Shown here one piece after another: positions 12,501 through 22,269 of a stretch of DNA of 64,000 nucleotides. The translations under genes and the position numbers were made by a program. The stretch is from Meandrina meandrites. Taxonomy: Eukaryota; Cnidaria; Anthozoa; Scleractinia; Meandrinidae. Every line of letters begins with the position of its first letter. Within the stretch, counting starts at the first letter, position 1. The notes under the pieces were generated by a model that saw only the letters and a list, made by a program, of their open reading frames with translations, had not been told where the DNA came from and did no database searches. The stretch spans positions 9,807,903-9,871,902 of the forward strand of contig OY855914.1 of NCBI GenBank assembly GCA_963693305.1, read 5' to 3'.

Positions 12501-12868
12501 CACCCCTCTCCCCTCGGGAGCCCACACAGGAACCAGAAAAACAACAAGATGTTGTTGGTGGAGAAAAAATCAAGTTCCTCACTGAAGAGATGGCCACTTG
12601 TGAAGGAGAATTCAGCAAACGGCACAAAGCTCCAGGATGCTCCACAGAAATGGCCCCTGTTAGCCAAGGGACACCAAGAGGGATCAAGATTAGAGGAACT
12701 CTCTCAGCCCCAGCTAGCAGTATTGGAGCAAGAGAGGCTAAAAAGAGCCAAGGCAAACCTTGGGAACCACTGAGTTTAAGCGCCTTGCTGGAGTATAATG
12801 CTCCTGTAGGGGCCCCTGGTAGTGGCGAGTTTCTTTTCGGTCAAACAAAAACTTGGAAAATACAATGA
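3560..12868 (+). CDS. Uncharacterised charged, helix-rich (coiled-coil) protein, 532 aa
   Basis: Nine exons join in phase: 3560-3627, 5248-5380, 6047-6211, 7141-7213, 8075-8404, 9461-9558, 10358-10441, 11115-11324, 12431-12868. Every junction has GT..AG. Residues 23-67 are Ala/Glu/Lys-rich low complexity (AEAEAEAKAAKDKEE). Residues 68-146 are highly charged and probably helical or coiled coil (HELIKRQDMLFKKRQAQIEQ). Residues about 160-200 are Ser/Thr-rich, followed by a Leu-rich stretch (FKELLLDPVDVQLQKLLGPD). The C-terminal exon is Pro/Gly-rich and ends GQTKTWKIQ. There is no signal peptide or membrane segment, so a cytosolic, cytoskeletal or nuclear place is likely. I do not recognise the family and assign no function. 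The chain of nine in-phase exons is the evidence that it is real. It runs divergently from MANF. A possible AATAAA lies at 13503. Confidence 0.8.
4205..4470. repeat. GT-rich minisatellite, period about 35 bp
   Basis: Imperfect tandem units of the form GGGTGTCGGAATC..CAAT..TACC repeat about six times, followed by poly-G runs at 4468-4483 and 4521-4533. It lies in intron 1 of the coiled-coil gene. Open frames on both strands here are repeat artefacts. Confidence 0.8.
4972..5066 (-). repeat. Interspersed repeat with TTCCAGAAAATA end
   Basis: In reverse complement this contains TTCCAGAAAATAGGCATACC and GGAAATTCTGAGGGGGTGGG. The same arrangement occurs in plus orientation at 14820-14930, followed there by a poly-G tract. 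Two dispersed copies indicate a mobile or mobilised repeat family. Confidence 0.6.
5445..5715. repeat. Minisatellite of TGTGTGACAAGCAT units
   Basis: About fifteen degenerate copies of a roughly 15-bp unit (variants of GCATTGTGTGACAA) in intron 2 of the coiled-coil gene. It yields spurious His/Cys-rich open frames on the minus strand. Confidence 0.9.
5840..5997. mobile_element. Palindromic MITE, about 158 bp
   Basis: The two arms are near-perfect inverted copies of about 60 bp: the left arm has CCCATAATACACTTTG then TTTGCCCCCCAAATTTTGCA, and the right arm has their complements. They are separated by only about 35 bp. It has no coding capacity and the duplicated target is not clear. It lies within an intron. 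Confidence 0.85.
7912..8025 (+). mobile_element. TTAAGGACGTTCGCGCG-family element, one-ended fragment
   Basis: Begins TTAAGGACGTTCGCGCGAAA and continues with sequence homologous to the left end of the complete 657-bp element at 32617-33273 (for example GTCAGAAAT, poly-A). No matching right end is seen before exon 5 of the coiled-coil gene at 8075. Confidence 0.7.
8405..8590. repeat. GCGT/GCGA-rich low-complexity tract
   Basis: Degenerate (GTGC)n and GAGC repeats start immediately at the donor of coiled-coil exon 5. They leave gtaagt intact and extend an artefactual open frame past the true exon end. Confidence 0.8.
8975..9168. mobile_element. Tigger/pogo-like MITE
   Basis: Left end CAGTCACTGAACTCTCTCTT and right end (reverse complement) CAGTCAACTCTCTCTAAAAC form terminal inverted repeats, with internal repeats of the GACGGACACCT type. 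TA precedes the left end as expected for a TA target; the right flank reads CA. It is 194 bp, non-coding, in intron 5 of the coiled-coil gene. Confidence 0.75.
10698..10857. mobile_element. Inverted-repeat element, about 160 bp
   Basis: The left arm GTTGTGGTTTAAATTTATCT is matched in inverse by TAAATTTAAGCCTCAACAAC at the right. AT-rich and non-coding, between coiled-coil exons 7 and 8. Confidence 0.65.
11411..11752 (+). repeat. Interspersed repeat family A, copy 1
   Basis: About 340 bp sharing a long colinear stretch with 23528-23872: both contain GACCACTT, CCGTAGCCACACCAGTTTTA, CAGTGCGTTTTAGTAAGGT and AAATCTTGGTGAGACTG. A short palindrome around GTCGGNCCGACGTT is conserved. No protein is encoded. 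Confidence 0.85.
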
Positions 12869-14388
12869 TAATAAGAGTAAAATCGTGGGATGATAGGCTG
12901 AGCCCACGCTTCTTTCAGCCTGTCGAGGTACACGGCAAGAGAAGAGTACCTCGTGTAAACCACAGTATAATATCGCCTATCAAGCGAACTTAGCAAGTAA
13001 CAGGTGACAACCGAGAAAATGCGGAAAAATGGCTTGCGAAAATCTATTGCCTCCTTGATGAATCTCTACGAACTTTTATCGAATGCAGGATCGTGACTGT
13101 TTTAGTTGGACTGCCCGTAACTCCCTTCGAGTAGACTGCTAGCATCTCTTTATGAATCGTGGAGCGAGCTGCGACGAACGCACGCGTTTTTCGATTCGTC
13201 CTACGCAGCCATTTTTGGGGATGTCACGCGTTTTTGGGAGCGTTGCGTGACATCCAAAAAACGGCTGCGAAGGAATCTAATATTCAAAAAATATGATCAA
13301 TGGGTCGGTATCAATGTTGTACAGCTTTCAAGGGTGGAAAAGTTCGAAATAATAACGATAAAAAATCTTTTATTTGACTTTTCAAAATTGTGAGAAACAA
13401 ACAGGCGGAACGAGCCAGCAAAAGTCGGCCCGTTAGCTTAGTGTGTAAGAAAGTAGCTTTAAAAAGATTGTATTTTTATTTTTAATATATAATTACCTTG
13501 TAAATAAATGAAAAAAAAAACAAACAAACAAACCAGCCTGGTTCGGAGAGAGCTGTGGTAACTATACTTTTAACGCCCTAGTCTTATTTCAAGGAAGCAG
13601 TCAGAAAGCTTTGTATTATTAAAATTGTAAAAAAAAAAAAACTTGTAACAACTCAGACGGCTCCAGACAGCGTTTGCTCCTCAATCTTTTATTCCGTTAG
13701 GCGATAACTGAACTTACAAAGTTGTTAGTTTCTAAAGACACTGTTGTGTTTAGTCGGCGGACAAGTAAGACGCTAGTTGATTATCATCAGAAAGTTGGTT
13801 AAGGTAAATAAAACGCCACAGCCAATTTTAAAAAGAGGACGTTTCAAGCGTCAGCCCTTCGTCGGAGCAAAGTGGAGGATTGTGGACTGTGTGTGCTCAC
13901 ATGTCCATACTACAGTTTGTTACTGGAGTAAGCAGGTAACGGTTGATGCAATTTGTTCTGAAATTTTGCGAAAAACCCTGAAAACATCCATGTTTTCAAA
14001 ATGAATGACCTGGAGGACAAAAAATGTTTGGTTACGTTTTTAGAGACATCTTTGTCGTCAAGTGTTTTTTACATGTCCGCTAAAGCGATCCACTAGACAG
14101 AAAGGGGCCTTTTCAACCATTACCTAAACTTAATTTTGCTTGAAAAATCTTTGCTTCAGTTACATACGCAAAGCAATAAATCGCTGGCTGGCTCCTCTTA
14201 AAAGTACTGGAACGAGGTTTGATTTGACCAGGCGTTTCAACCGCGCGAATAATCAGGAGACTAAGTTTCAAAGATGGCCGCCAAACAGTAGCTTCGGCCA
14301 TCGGCCGGGAAGTATTTGTTTAGCCGAGTTTTCGTTTGGGATTTTGCGTTTTAGCGTTGTTCAGTACCGTTTAACAACGTCTGGTAAA
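12869..14388. other. Intergenic region, coiled-coil gene to MED20
   Basis: Contains an imperfect hairpin around 13175-13275 (GATGTCACGCGTTTTTGGGA against GCGTGACATCCAAAAAACGG), a polyadenylation-like AATAAA at 13503-13508 followed by poly-A, and the repeat-like segment GACGTTTCAAGCGTCAGCCC near 13839. No coding exon is seen. Confidence 0.6.
14271..14282 (+). promoter_or_regulatory. Candidate YY1-type site in the MED20 promoter
   Basis: AAGATGGCCGCC, about 107 bp upstream of the MED20 start codon, resembles the AAGATGGCGGC motif often found near transcription starts of TATA-less housekeeping genes. This is a motif match only. Confidence 0.4.
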
Positions 14389-17300
14389 ATGGGAGTGACT
14401 TGGTGAGTAATATAATGTGTAGAAAGTAGCTATGCATTGTATTCACATTGTACACTGCTCGCATACACTCGCACTAGCTAAGCTAAGAGCTAGCTTTTTT
14501 GACACATTAATAAATGAACTATTCAAAGCCAGGCAACTTTCGCTTTTAACCTCTTGAATGACATTTTCTTATTTCATTTGAACTTATAAACTGTGATTGT
14601 TAAAAGCGTACACTTTTCAAGATATCTTTTATTGGATTTCAAGTGTTATTCCGGTGGAGCTTCCAGAGGGTAAAAGTGGTAAACAAGCACATTTAGTGGA
14701 AAAACTACAAAAACGTGCAGAATTAATTGGCGCCCAGAAGACTGGTACCTGGTGTGTCAACTGTGAGACTTACCAAGCAGTAGCAACCTTTAGTAAGTGT
14801 ATTATGTTTCCCCTATTGTGCAGTTCCAGAAAATATCCATACCCACCCCAAGGATGGTCAATGGAAATTCCGAAGGGAGAAGGGGGGGGGGGGGGGTGGG
14901 GGGGGGGGGACCAGGGTGCATTCCGTGTACATTCAAGATATGCCAAGGTTTTAAGTCTACACCAAGGTTCTTTGTTATTCTAATAAAAAATAAGTCATCT
15001 GTATGCCAGTTAAAACGTGCTGACTATGATTGATCCCTGATTTTAAAAAAAATCGAGCTACAAATCAAGGAATCATAAACAAATATGTAAACTTTATTCA
15101 TAGTAAAATATTAACATGTAAGAATCTTGCAAAATCTTGCCCTAGCAGACCTGCCATCCACACAACAGAATTTAGTTGTGTGCTTTGAAGATGGAAACTT
15201 TTCACCTTAATTGTTGACATCAGGGTATATCCATTTTAATTTCTTCCTGGGATAGCAAGGTGTCGATTGGGATAACAGGTTCTGGAAGGGAACTCTTTAT
15301 CACACTGTGTACAAGATTCTTACAACATGTTAATATATTTTACTACAAATAATTTACTTTTTTTATGATTCCTTGATTTGCAGCTCATTTTTTTTTAAAA
15401 TATCGGGGAATATTCTGACGAGGTTTAAGCCATTTTTGTCTGTCCAAAATTGTGACTTAGTTGGACATGCATCCTTTGAGCAAAAAGTAATAATTTACGG
15501 CCTTGAATGTGTTAAAAAAATGTTACATGCCCTTCTGTTGTTTTCTGTTAGGTACAGCGAGCAAGCTGATTCATCTGTTACACAGTACAGAGTTCCCATA
15601 CACATCATTTGCTGTTCTGGAAACTGGAACATGTCTTGTGGCAGATTCTGGCTTTGATTCATTGATGACTAAGCTTAAGACATTCTACACTCCAAGAAAA
15701 ACTTCTAAAATAGAGGTATCTACTCACTGAATATAAGCCTGGACATTCTGGCAGGATAAGTAATATTAACTGGACTGAGTGGAGTACAATTCAGGGAGTG
15801 CTAATTTGTGTAAGTAATTTCAAAATTGGCTGAGTATGAATGGTGAGGCCAATTTTAAATTATGAGTCAGTATGATTACTTCCCGAATTGTATGGCACAA
15901 GGTCCAATTACTTTAATATTTAACCACAACAATAATATAATTTTTGATGTAGTAGAAACTCAGCCGTGCTCTATGGGAAATCTGCAAATCTGATTAGTTC
16001 TCCCATTATTTTCTGTTTTCTGTTTGCTGATTGAACATGATTATATGCGTTTTCTTGATTTTTGGCTTAAATTACATAACATTGTAGATTTTTGGACTGC
16101 AATGCTTTAGAGTTTCTACTAATTAACAATAAGACTACTCGCCCTCGTTTCTTGTGAGCGATAGTCAACTGGGCTGCACCTCATTGACTATTTGCTCATA
16201 GAAAACTCAAGTTCATGGTCTAATATTGTTAATTAAATGTAGCGCATTATTACTACCTATGGTAGTGGCTCACGCAGGCATGTTTAGATGCATTTAGCAT
16301 GAAGTACTAGAACTGCTTCCCCCTTCCTTCTGTTTCTTCTTATAGGATTTTCGTCCATCAATTTGGCAACTTCCTCACAAAAGGTTGTTACTATTTCCAT
16401 TATAGCCATGTAAAGGCTATAAAAATGGTTACATTAATATATTTCCATCTTTTAGGCAAAAGGGCAACGCTATGAGTATGGAGACTTTGTTCTTAAGTTT
16501 GGTCAAGTTTCTGCTGGTCCAAGTTTCAAAGGTCTTGTTGTTGAGGTAAAAAGCAAATTATTTATATTTTGTGTTGTGCTGCTCATAAATTTGTGTGGCA
16601 TGGTGGGATTTTCTTTATTCTATGTTTTGAAACACACAGATAGTTTTTGAAAATTTTCATGTCAACTTTAATTTAAGGGAATAACCACTTGAGCATTTAC
16701 GTTGAAAATTCAAATGCCGATAGGTGTATTTACATTGTATGACCCTGGTTTAATTTTGTATTTTCCTTTGCATTATATTCGTTATCATGCACAACATGTG
16801 CATCAATAGTTTTGCTGTACTGCACTAAAGCTATTTAAAAGGGTTAATCATGAGTTACAGTGTAGGCCTGTATTAGGCTCGATCTCATACAGCTTTTGAT
16901 TCCAAAAATAGCTGAAAACCTATTAAAGTTTACTCTTTCTTCGACATTTTCTTAAATATTCCTCTTGATGTTCTAGGCATATTTTGTGTATGAGCGAAGG
17001 CACTTGATCATAACTTTACACAGTCCTGACCAAAAATGCATAATCCTCATGATAGGTGAAGTCTGCATTCGAGCCTAGTGACCCATCAGCTTTACCCGGT
17101 TTCCATAGCACAAAGCAACCAGGAGTATTTCTCCCCCCCCCCCCCCCCCCCCCCCCCCGAATAGGATGCTCGTCCGTCGCAGGGCTACCCCCAGCAGTAA
17201 ATTCACTGGTATCCATTTATACACTTGGCATGAGAGAGGCCTGTGAGAGTGAAATGTCTTGCCCATGAACACAATGCAATGACCCTGGTCAGGGTTGGCC

Positions 17301-17637
17301 AGGGCTTGAACCCGGATCGCTCATTCCGGAGTACAGCATACTAGCCAGTAGGCCACTGCACCTCGCACAAAATCTTCGTGATAGCCCCCCTTTAAATGCT
17401 GTTTTATATATTGTGTGATTTCAGTTGGAGTACCAGCCCTGTATGGATGTTCAGCAGTGCTGGGGTTTGATCAGCGAGTTCTTGTCGAGCTTTATGGATC
17501 AGTCATTCACAATTCCCCTTCCTCCTAAATGCAGCAACAAAACCACTGAACTGTTTTGTCCATCAGACACAATACTTCAGTACATTGAAGTATTCAACAC
17601 TTACAGAAAGTCAGCCGGAGCACCTTTATCTCAGTGA
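14389..17637 (+). CDS. MED20: Mediator of RNA polymerase II transcription subunit 20
   Basis: Head-module subunit of the Mediator complex, which bridges transcription factors and RNA polymerase II in the nucleus. Five exons: 14389-14402 (only 14 nt), 14644-14792, 15552-15715, 16456-16545, 17425-17637, all phase-consistent with GT..AG borders. They give 209 residues, close to the usual length near 210. The product begins MGVTCVIPVELPEGKSGKQA, then has TGTWCVNCETYQAV, EFPYTSFAVLETGTCLVADS, RYEYGDFVLKFGQVSAGPSF and EYQPCMDVQQCWGLISEFL. These match the conserved MED20 blocks for the N-terminus, CVDCETYH, the FxxLMxKLKxFF region, the YxYxDFxVKxG strand and the VEYxPCxxxxxCWxLxxEFL helix. The start is fixed by the conserved MGVTC, split by intron 1. 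It appears intact. Confidence 0.95.
14820..14930 (+). repeat. TTCCAGAAAATA-family repeat, second copy, with poly-G
   Basis: Plus-strand counterpart of 4972-5066, beginning TTCCAGAAAATATCCATACC and ending in a G-tract of about 25. It starts some 30 bp after the donor of MED20 exon 2. Confidence 0.6.
17072..17370 (-). mobile_element. tRNA-derived SINE, antisense copy with poly-C tract
   Basis: The right end read in reverse has tRNA-like promoter pieces (box-B-like GGTTCAAGCCC), and the body has the family's GTATCCATTTATACAC and TCTTGCCCATGAACACAA segments, shared with copies at 18723-19195 and 56488-56745. A C-run of about 26 at 17133-17158 interrupts the body. It lies in MED20 intron 4, ending about 55 bp before exon 5. 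Confidence 0.8.
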
Positions 17638-18722
17638 TTGTAAATTCGACTTAAGAAGTTCATGCGTTTATTCAGTCAAGGTGCAAGGAAAATGGTTTTT
17701 CCTGCTCGCCTTTTGGGGCAAGATGGAAGCGTTGTTTGCTAGCCTGAAGGCCATTCTCAATGGTCTTACTTCATCTGCCAACAAAAAGCCCTAAAATGTT
17801 ACTTGCTCACTGGGCAAGTAATGGATAAAATCCGCTATCCCGACAAGAAAAACTCTAGCCTCGGGTTATCGGACAGGACTTGCTTTTCACACTGTATTAA
17901 TTAATTACTATATAAATAAGATGGCGTTGTAACACTATCTGGGTATCATTGTGTTATTTATGACTTAACACCCATGAGTATTTTTTTCATTTTGTTTTTA
18001 CCTTGACATCTGCGAAGCGCCCAAACATGTACAACACACTGTGAACTTGGTATTTTGGTTAAACCTGCTCTAACGGGTTTTGAGCGATTTTCGATTGAGT
18101 GTCGTTAAACCACAATCAAAGTTATCACTCTGGCCAATCACAAAGCACACAGACAATCCAGTGAACCAATCAAAACTCGAAGCAGATACATGCAGCCGGC
18201 ACGAAGCGAAGCGCGGGAAACATGCGTGAGCGAGTCACGATTGGTTCTGTGTTTACTTGTGATTGGTAGAGAATGTGGGGGGAGCTTTTTTTATTAAAAC
18301 CAATCACTATTAAAACTGTTGTAATGCAAAACCAAAGCAAACGTATATTCTTTTAACACTCTAGTGAAAACCGTTCTATTTTAACAACGCTGAAAGCTGA
18401 AAAAAAAAATTCAAAGTCAGTCGGACACTTCAGCATCTTTATTGCAATCACTACAGTGTTTTACACGCATCATCATTGCCATCTTTATCGTTATTATAAT
18501 TACTGCATAGAAAACAGAAACAAGGCCTGTCCATTCTTGTGGCTGACACTCAAACCCATAAGTTACTCTCGCCTAAGAGCTCAGGCGACCAACAGTTGAC
18601 GTTAAACAAACCTTAACGATCACTACTCTACAGGAGATCATGCGTGAGGTGTTGGTTTTTGTCATCTGTGGGAAACAAAAAAAAACGTATTAGGTTATAG
18701 GAGAAGAAAGTTTGTTGAATCC

Positions 18723-19195
18723 TGGTGGCCCATCAGTGCGGCGCTATCTCCGACTGGGGGTATTTCTTCTTCCCCCTGGATGGGTTGCTAGTCCATTGAA
18801 GGGTTAAATTCACCAGTACCTATTGATGGTGTACCCATTTGTACACCTAAGTGCACTAAGTGTCTTGCCCAAGAACACAACACACGGTGACTCCAGCCAG
18901 GGCTGGAACCCGAATCACTCGATCCGAAGTCCAGCGCGCTAACCATCAGGACAGCGGGACTCCCGCGAAGCGACCAGAAGTATTTCTACTTCCCCCGGAT
19001 GGCATGCTAGTCCATGGAAGGGTCACTCCCCAGCATATAATTCCCTGGTACCCATTTATACACCCGAGACTGAGACTCTAATGCTAACTGATTAAATCTT
19101 GCTTACGAACGCAGCACATTGACCCCTGCCAGGGCTCGAACAAGGATCGCTGGATCTGAGAACAAGCGCACCAGCTATCAGACCACTGCGTTTCC
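18723..19195 (-). mobile_element. Two adjacent antisense tRNA-derived SINEs
   Basis: Two head-to-tail copies, roughly 18723-18962 and 18963-19195. Each ends at the right with antisense tRNA-like sequence (for example GGAACCCGAATCACTCGATC) and carries the shared GTACCCATTT..TACACC motif. They lie in the interval between MED20 and the small Cys-rich gene, which holds no other recognisable gene. Confidence 0.8.
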
Positions 19196-19635
19196 CTATC
19201 GCATTAGGTTGTGTGTGACGCATAATTTAAATATACAAGAGAGTGACAAGTGAGCAAGAAAAACAAAAACAGGCTTTTTCAAATTTTTCATCGTATTCTG
19301 CTCACGAAAAAGGGTTTACATTGTTTTGCAGTTGCACAGGATGGAAGCTAACGTCTATTGGAAACCTTTGATATGAAAAATAATTTCACCCACATGTTTA
19401 TTTTCATGTAAAGCAGACACATTTTCATATAAAAGGTTTTGTACCAAAACACATTTCGACCTGAGAATTAATAGCAAATGAGTTGTTTTCATACAACATT
19501 TTCCCACCAAATATTGCAATTAATGATGCGGTGAAAAGATGAAAAATATCGGGTGAATACGAATGGGAAGCTCTCACTAAATATTTCACTTTGCGCACCT
19601 TTAAGTTCTTAAGTAAAATAAATTATAACCTTTCG

Positions 19636-21767
19636 TCACTCGTTATTACTGCTAAAATTAGGTGTGCCACAGGCAGTGTCTTCACACAGGCATCCGTACT
19701 CGTTCTTCACGAAAAACCTGTACCACTCTTCCCCGTGTGGACATATCGGTGGGCGGACTGGGGGACACATCGGAAAGCATGGGTAAAGAAACCCGCCTTC
19801 ATTGCAAACACAGAGCATGGTGCAGTCCTCGCTTGGAACCAGGTCGTCGACCGCGCAAGAGGATCTGCCGACCTGCGTACGAAGAAAAAGACCAGCTGCT
19901 AAAACCGGCAAATCAAAACGTCCCAAACTTGTCTCAGGGGGTCGATGTCAATTGGGGCTTTGCCCTGTTTCTGCCTCCTGTCGCACGGTTTTTCGTTTCT
20001 TTTTTTCTTACTATTAATTTTTTTTCATGTAAATGTGAATTTGTGCGACAAAGAAACTAAACTAAGCTTAACTAAACTACGCTAAATTCTTTGATAGCGT
20101 CCACAAGGGTACTCTTACGGGAGGCCCTACTCGAATGGGTACGTTTTTTAAATAGCTACGTCACGGCGATTTTATGTATTTTTGGTTGAAATTAGTGGTA
20201 GGCAACTTAATCCATGAAAAACATTATCTTTGAACATCTAAAGGAAGATAAAATCTTGCTTTGCGGAGAGAAATGAAACTACGGCAATAAGTATCATTTT
20301 TTAGAAGACAGGCGGAAGCAATTTGAAAAGGTTAGCCTTAATTTTTCAAATTGTAATCCATTTCCATCCAAGCCTAATCAGATAGCAATTGTTAATAATC
20401 AAAGTGGCTATGAGCCACTGAAGCTCGGAAGATGCGGAAAAGCGGAACGACAATGGAAGGCCATGAGGTCGAGCCCTGTATCCTGCAAATGAAATTTCTT
20501 TTTTTTTCTTTTTATTATTATTTTTTCGCAAGCTTTTATAACATTCCTCTATAAACATTATTATAAAATACCGTACTGAGCATCTAAGAAATTATTTGCC
20601 GGAACGAAGCGTTTTTAAAATTGTCACTCGGTTTTCATGCAAGAATCAGGTAATTAAAGGTTGCAATCATTCCAGAATTCAAATTGTTTATAGACATTGT
20701 CTTTCTTTCTGGCGGTCGAGTATTTCGATTTCAAACTAGAATTTAATATGCTGCAAGTTTATAAAAAATGCGATAACATAACGCCGGAGAAAGGGCTTGC
20801 GGCTTCCTGTGGCTGATCTTCGATCGATTGTTAGATATTGCCGCCATATGACAGTATCATTTCACTGTGAGGCGGGTTTATTGAAGAATGAAATAAATAA
20901 TGAAACGAAAGACGGCTTTCGCCCTTCTCGCTTACTGATGGACAATATACGCGTAAGCGCTATGCACTAGTCAGCTGATTAACTAAAGTCTAACAGGAAC
21001 TGACGGAAGGAGGGCCGGATAGAACGAAAGAAGGAGTGAATTTGGTCCTGCTGCCGAGAAACTCGGAAAATATTTTCCGACTTAAAAAATAAGTGGACCA
21101 TTATTTTTAGGCTTCCTACGACATAAATATGTCTTGGCTGTTAAAAAATCTGTTAAGATCCGTGACAAGGTCCCTTTAAGCTGTAGGTATAAAAAAAGGG
21201 GAGGTACTTCACGAGTTGGAGTATACAAAAGGGTAGGGAAAACTTTCTTGAACAAACACACTGAACAGTCGATTCATTTAAGTATTTCGAGTGAAGAATT
21301 AAGGCTAGAAACTTCATACTGAATGTTCCTTGTTATATCCACAAATCATTTTCAAACTTGGCTTTTTCAGAGAATTTTGTTTTTGTAACAGATAGTTAAT
21401 TGTCAACTGGCTTCAGAAAGTTAGACAGAATTTTGTAAAATTTTCGAATTTTGATACTAACATTGTGATCATGCCCTAATTTTCTACTTATCACGACTTA
21501 AAAAAAGGAAAAAAAACCTGACCGCAGGAAATTAACATTGTAGTAGAACTATAAGCCATCCAATTCATCATATGAATTATTCCGTGTCTGGAATCGCTCA
21601 GTCTTATTAAAACTATATCGCTCTTTGTTATATCTAACATCATTAAATCGTAGTCACATTGGATTATTTACCATAGTTCTGGGCTGTAAAGGATTATTCT
21701 GGACCTTCGTCACTCCAATAAGTACCACGAGGCACGCGAAAAGGAAAGAAACAGTTGTTGAAACCAT
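19636..21767 (-). CDS. Small secreted ten-cysteine protein, VWC-like
   Basis: Two minus-strand exons, 21672-21767 and 19636-19872, join in phase 0 to give 110 residues. Exon 1 encodes a classical signal peptide (MVSTTVSFLFACLVVLIGV). Exon 2 carries ten cysteines, beginning C-x10-C-x3-C-x-C, then a GG-containing loop, C-x3-C-P and a final C-x-C-x4-C. This resembles a von Willebrand factor C module, with the C-x3-C-x-C start and CPPVRPPICPHGEEW middle, though it is short and not a clear consensus match. Ten cysteines could form five disulfides. The protein should be secreted or act in the extracellular matrix. Acceptor cgtacgcag and donor gtaaat are good. A TATATA motif lies about 60 bp upstream of the start, and TTTATT (AATAAA on the minus strand) at 19397-19402. 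The function is unknown; a matrix, signalling-modulator or defence role are all possible. Confidence 0.72.
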
Positions 21768-21826
21768 TATGTGAAGATTGCCTGACACGAGCGGCTGAAT
21801 ATTGGTAGAATGCGCCCAAAGTGGCT

Positions 21827-21836
21827 ACTATATATC
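21827..21836 (-). promoter_or_regulatory. TATA box of the ten-cysteine gene
   Basis: Minus-strand GATATATAGT about 60-70 bp upstream of the ATG at 21767. This suits a TATA-driven gene with a short 5' UTR. Confidence 0.5.
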
Positions 21837-22113
21837 GTTCGACCTGCTTTGCTAAAGATGCTAGCGAGATAATGAGAGGTGATAAGAAGGACTAATTACC
21901 TCTTTCGGAAGTAAACACGCACACAGACTCGGTGAAAATGACAGCTGGGAGACAGTTTGTCTCCGGCTGAGGTGGAAATCCACACACATATCAGTTATAA
22001 AACAAAACTTTGTCAAACAAGATTGTTTGTTTCCGTGGGAACTTAATCGTGATGCTGGAAATTGTGATCAAGGCTTTAGCAACGAGCAAAGAGCACGCCA
22101 GTTCGCGTGAGAT

Positions 22114-22258
22114 TGGCCTGTGAGCAGGCTCTCAGCTTCGGCGGCAGCGCGATTTTGGCAGCGCAAAATGATGCGATTTTCGGCGAGCGAAGCGAGCGCG
22201 CCTTTTCGTGCTTCCAAAATCGCACTGTCCCCGTAGCCGAGAGCCTGCTCGCAGGCTA
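22114..22258. mobile_element. 145-bp MITE with 9-bp target duplication (Mutator-like)
   Basis: The ends TGGCCTGTGAGCAGGCTCTC and (reverse complement) TAGCCTGCGAGCAGGCTCTC form terminal inverted repeats. The element is flanked by perfect direct repeats GCGTGAGAT at 22105-22113 and 22259-22267. A 9-bp duplication is typical of Mutator-like elements. No coding capacity. Confidence 0.88.
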
Positions 22259-22269
22259 GCGTGAGATAG

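Noticed and set aside
12081..12756. Two minus-strand frames of over 100 codons
   Set aside because: They oppose the last coding exon and intron 8 of the coiled-coil gene and have no recognisable domain.
19591..20060. Plus-strand frames of 103 and 132 codons
   Set aside because: Shadows of the minus-strand ten-cysteine exon, which has a signal peptide exon and conserved cysteine spacing.
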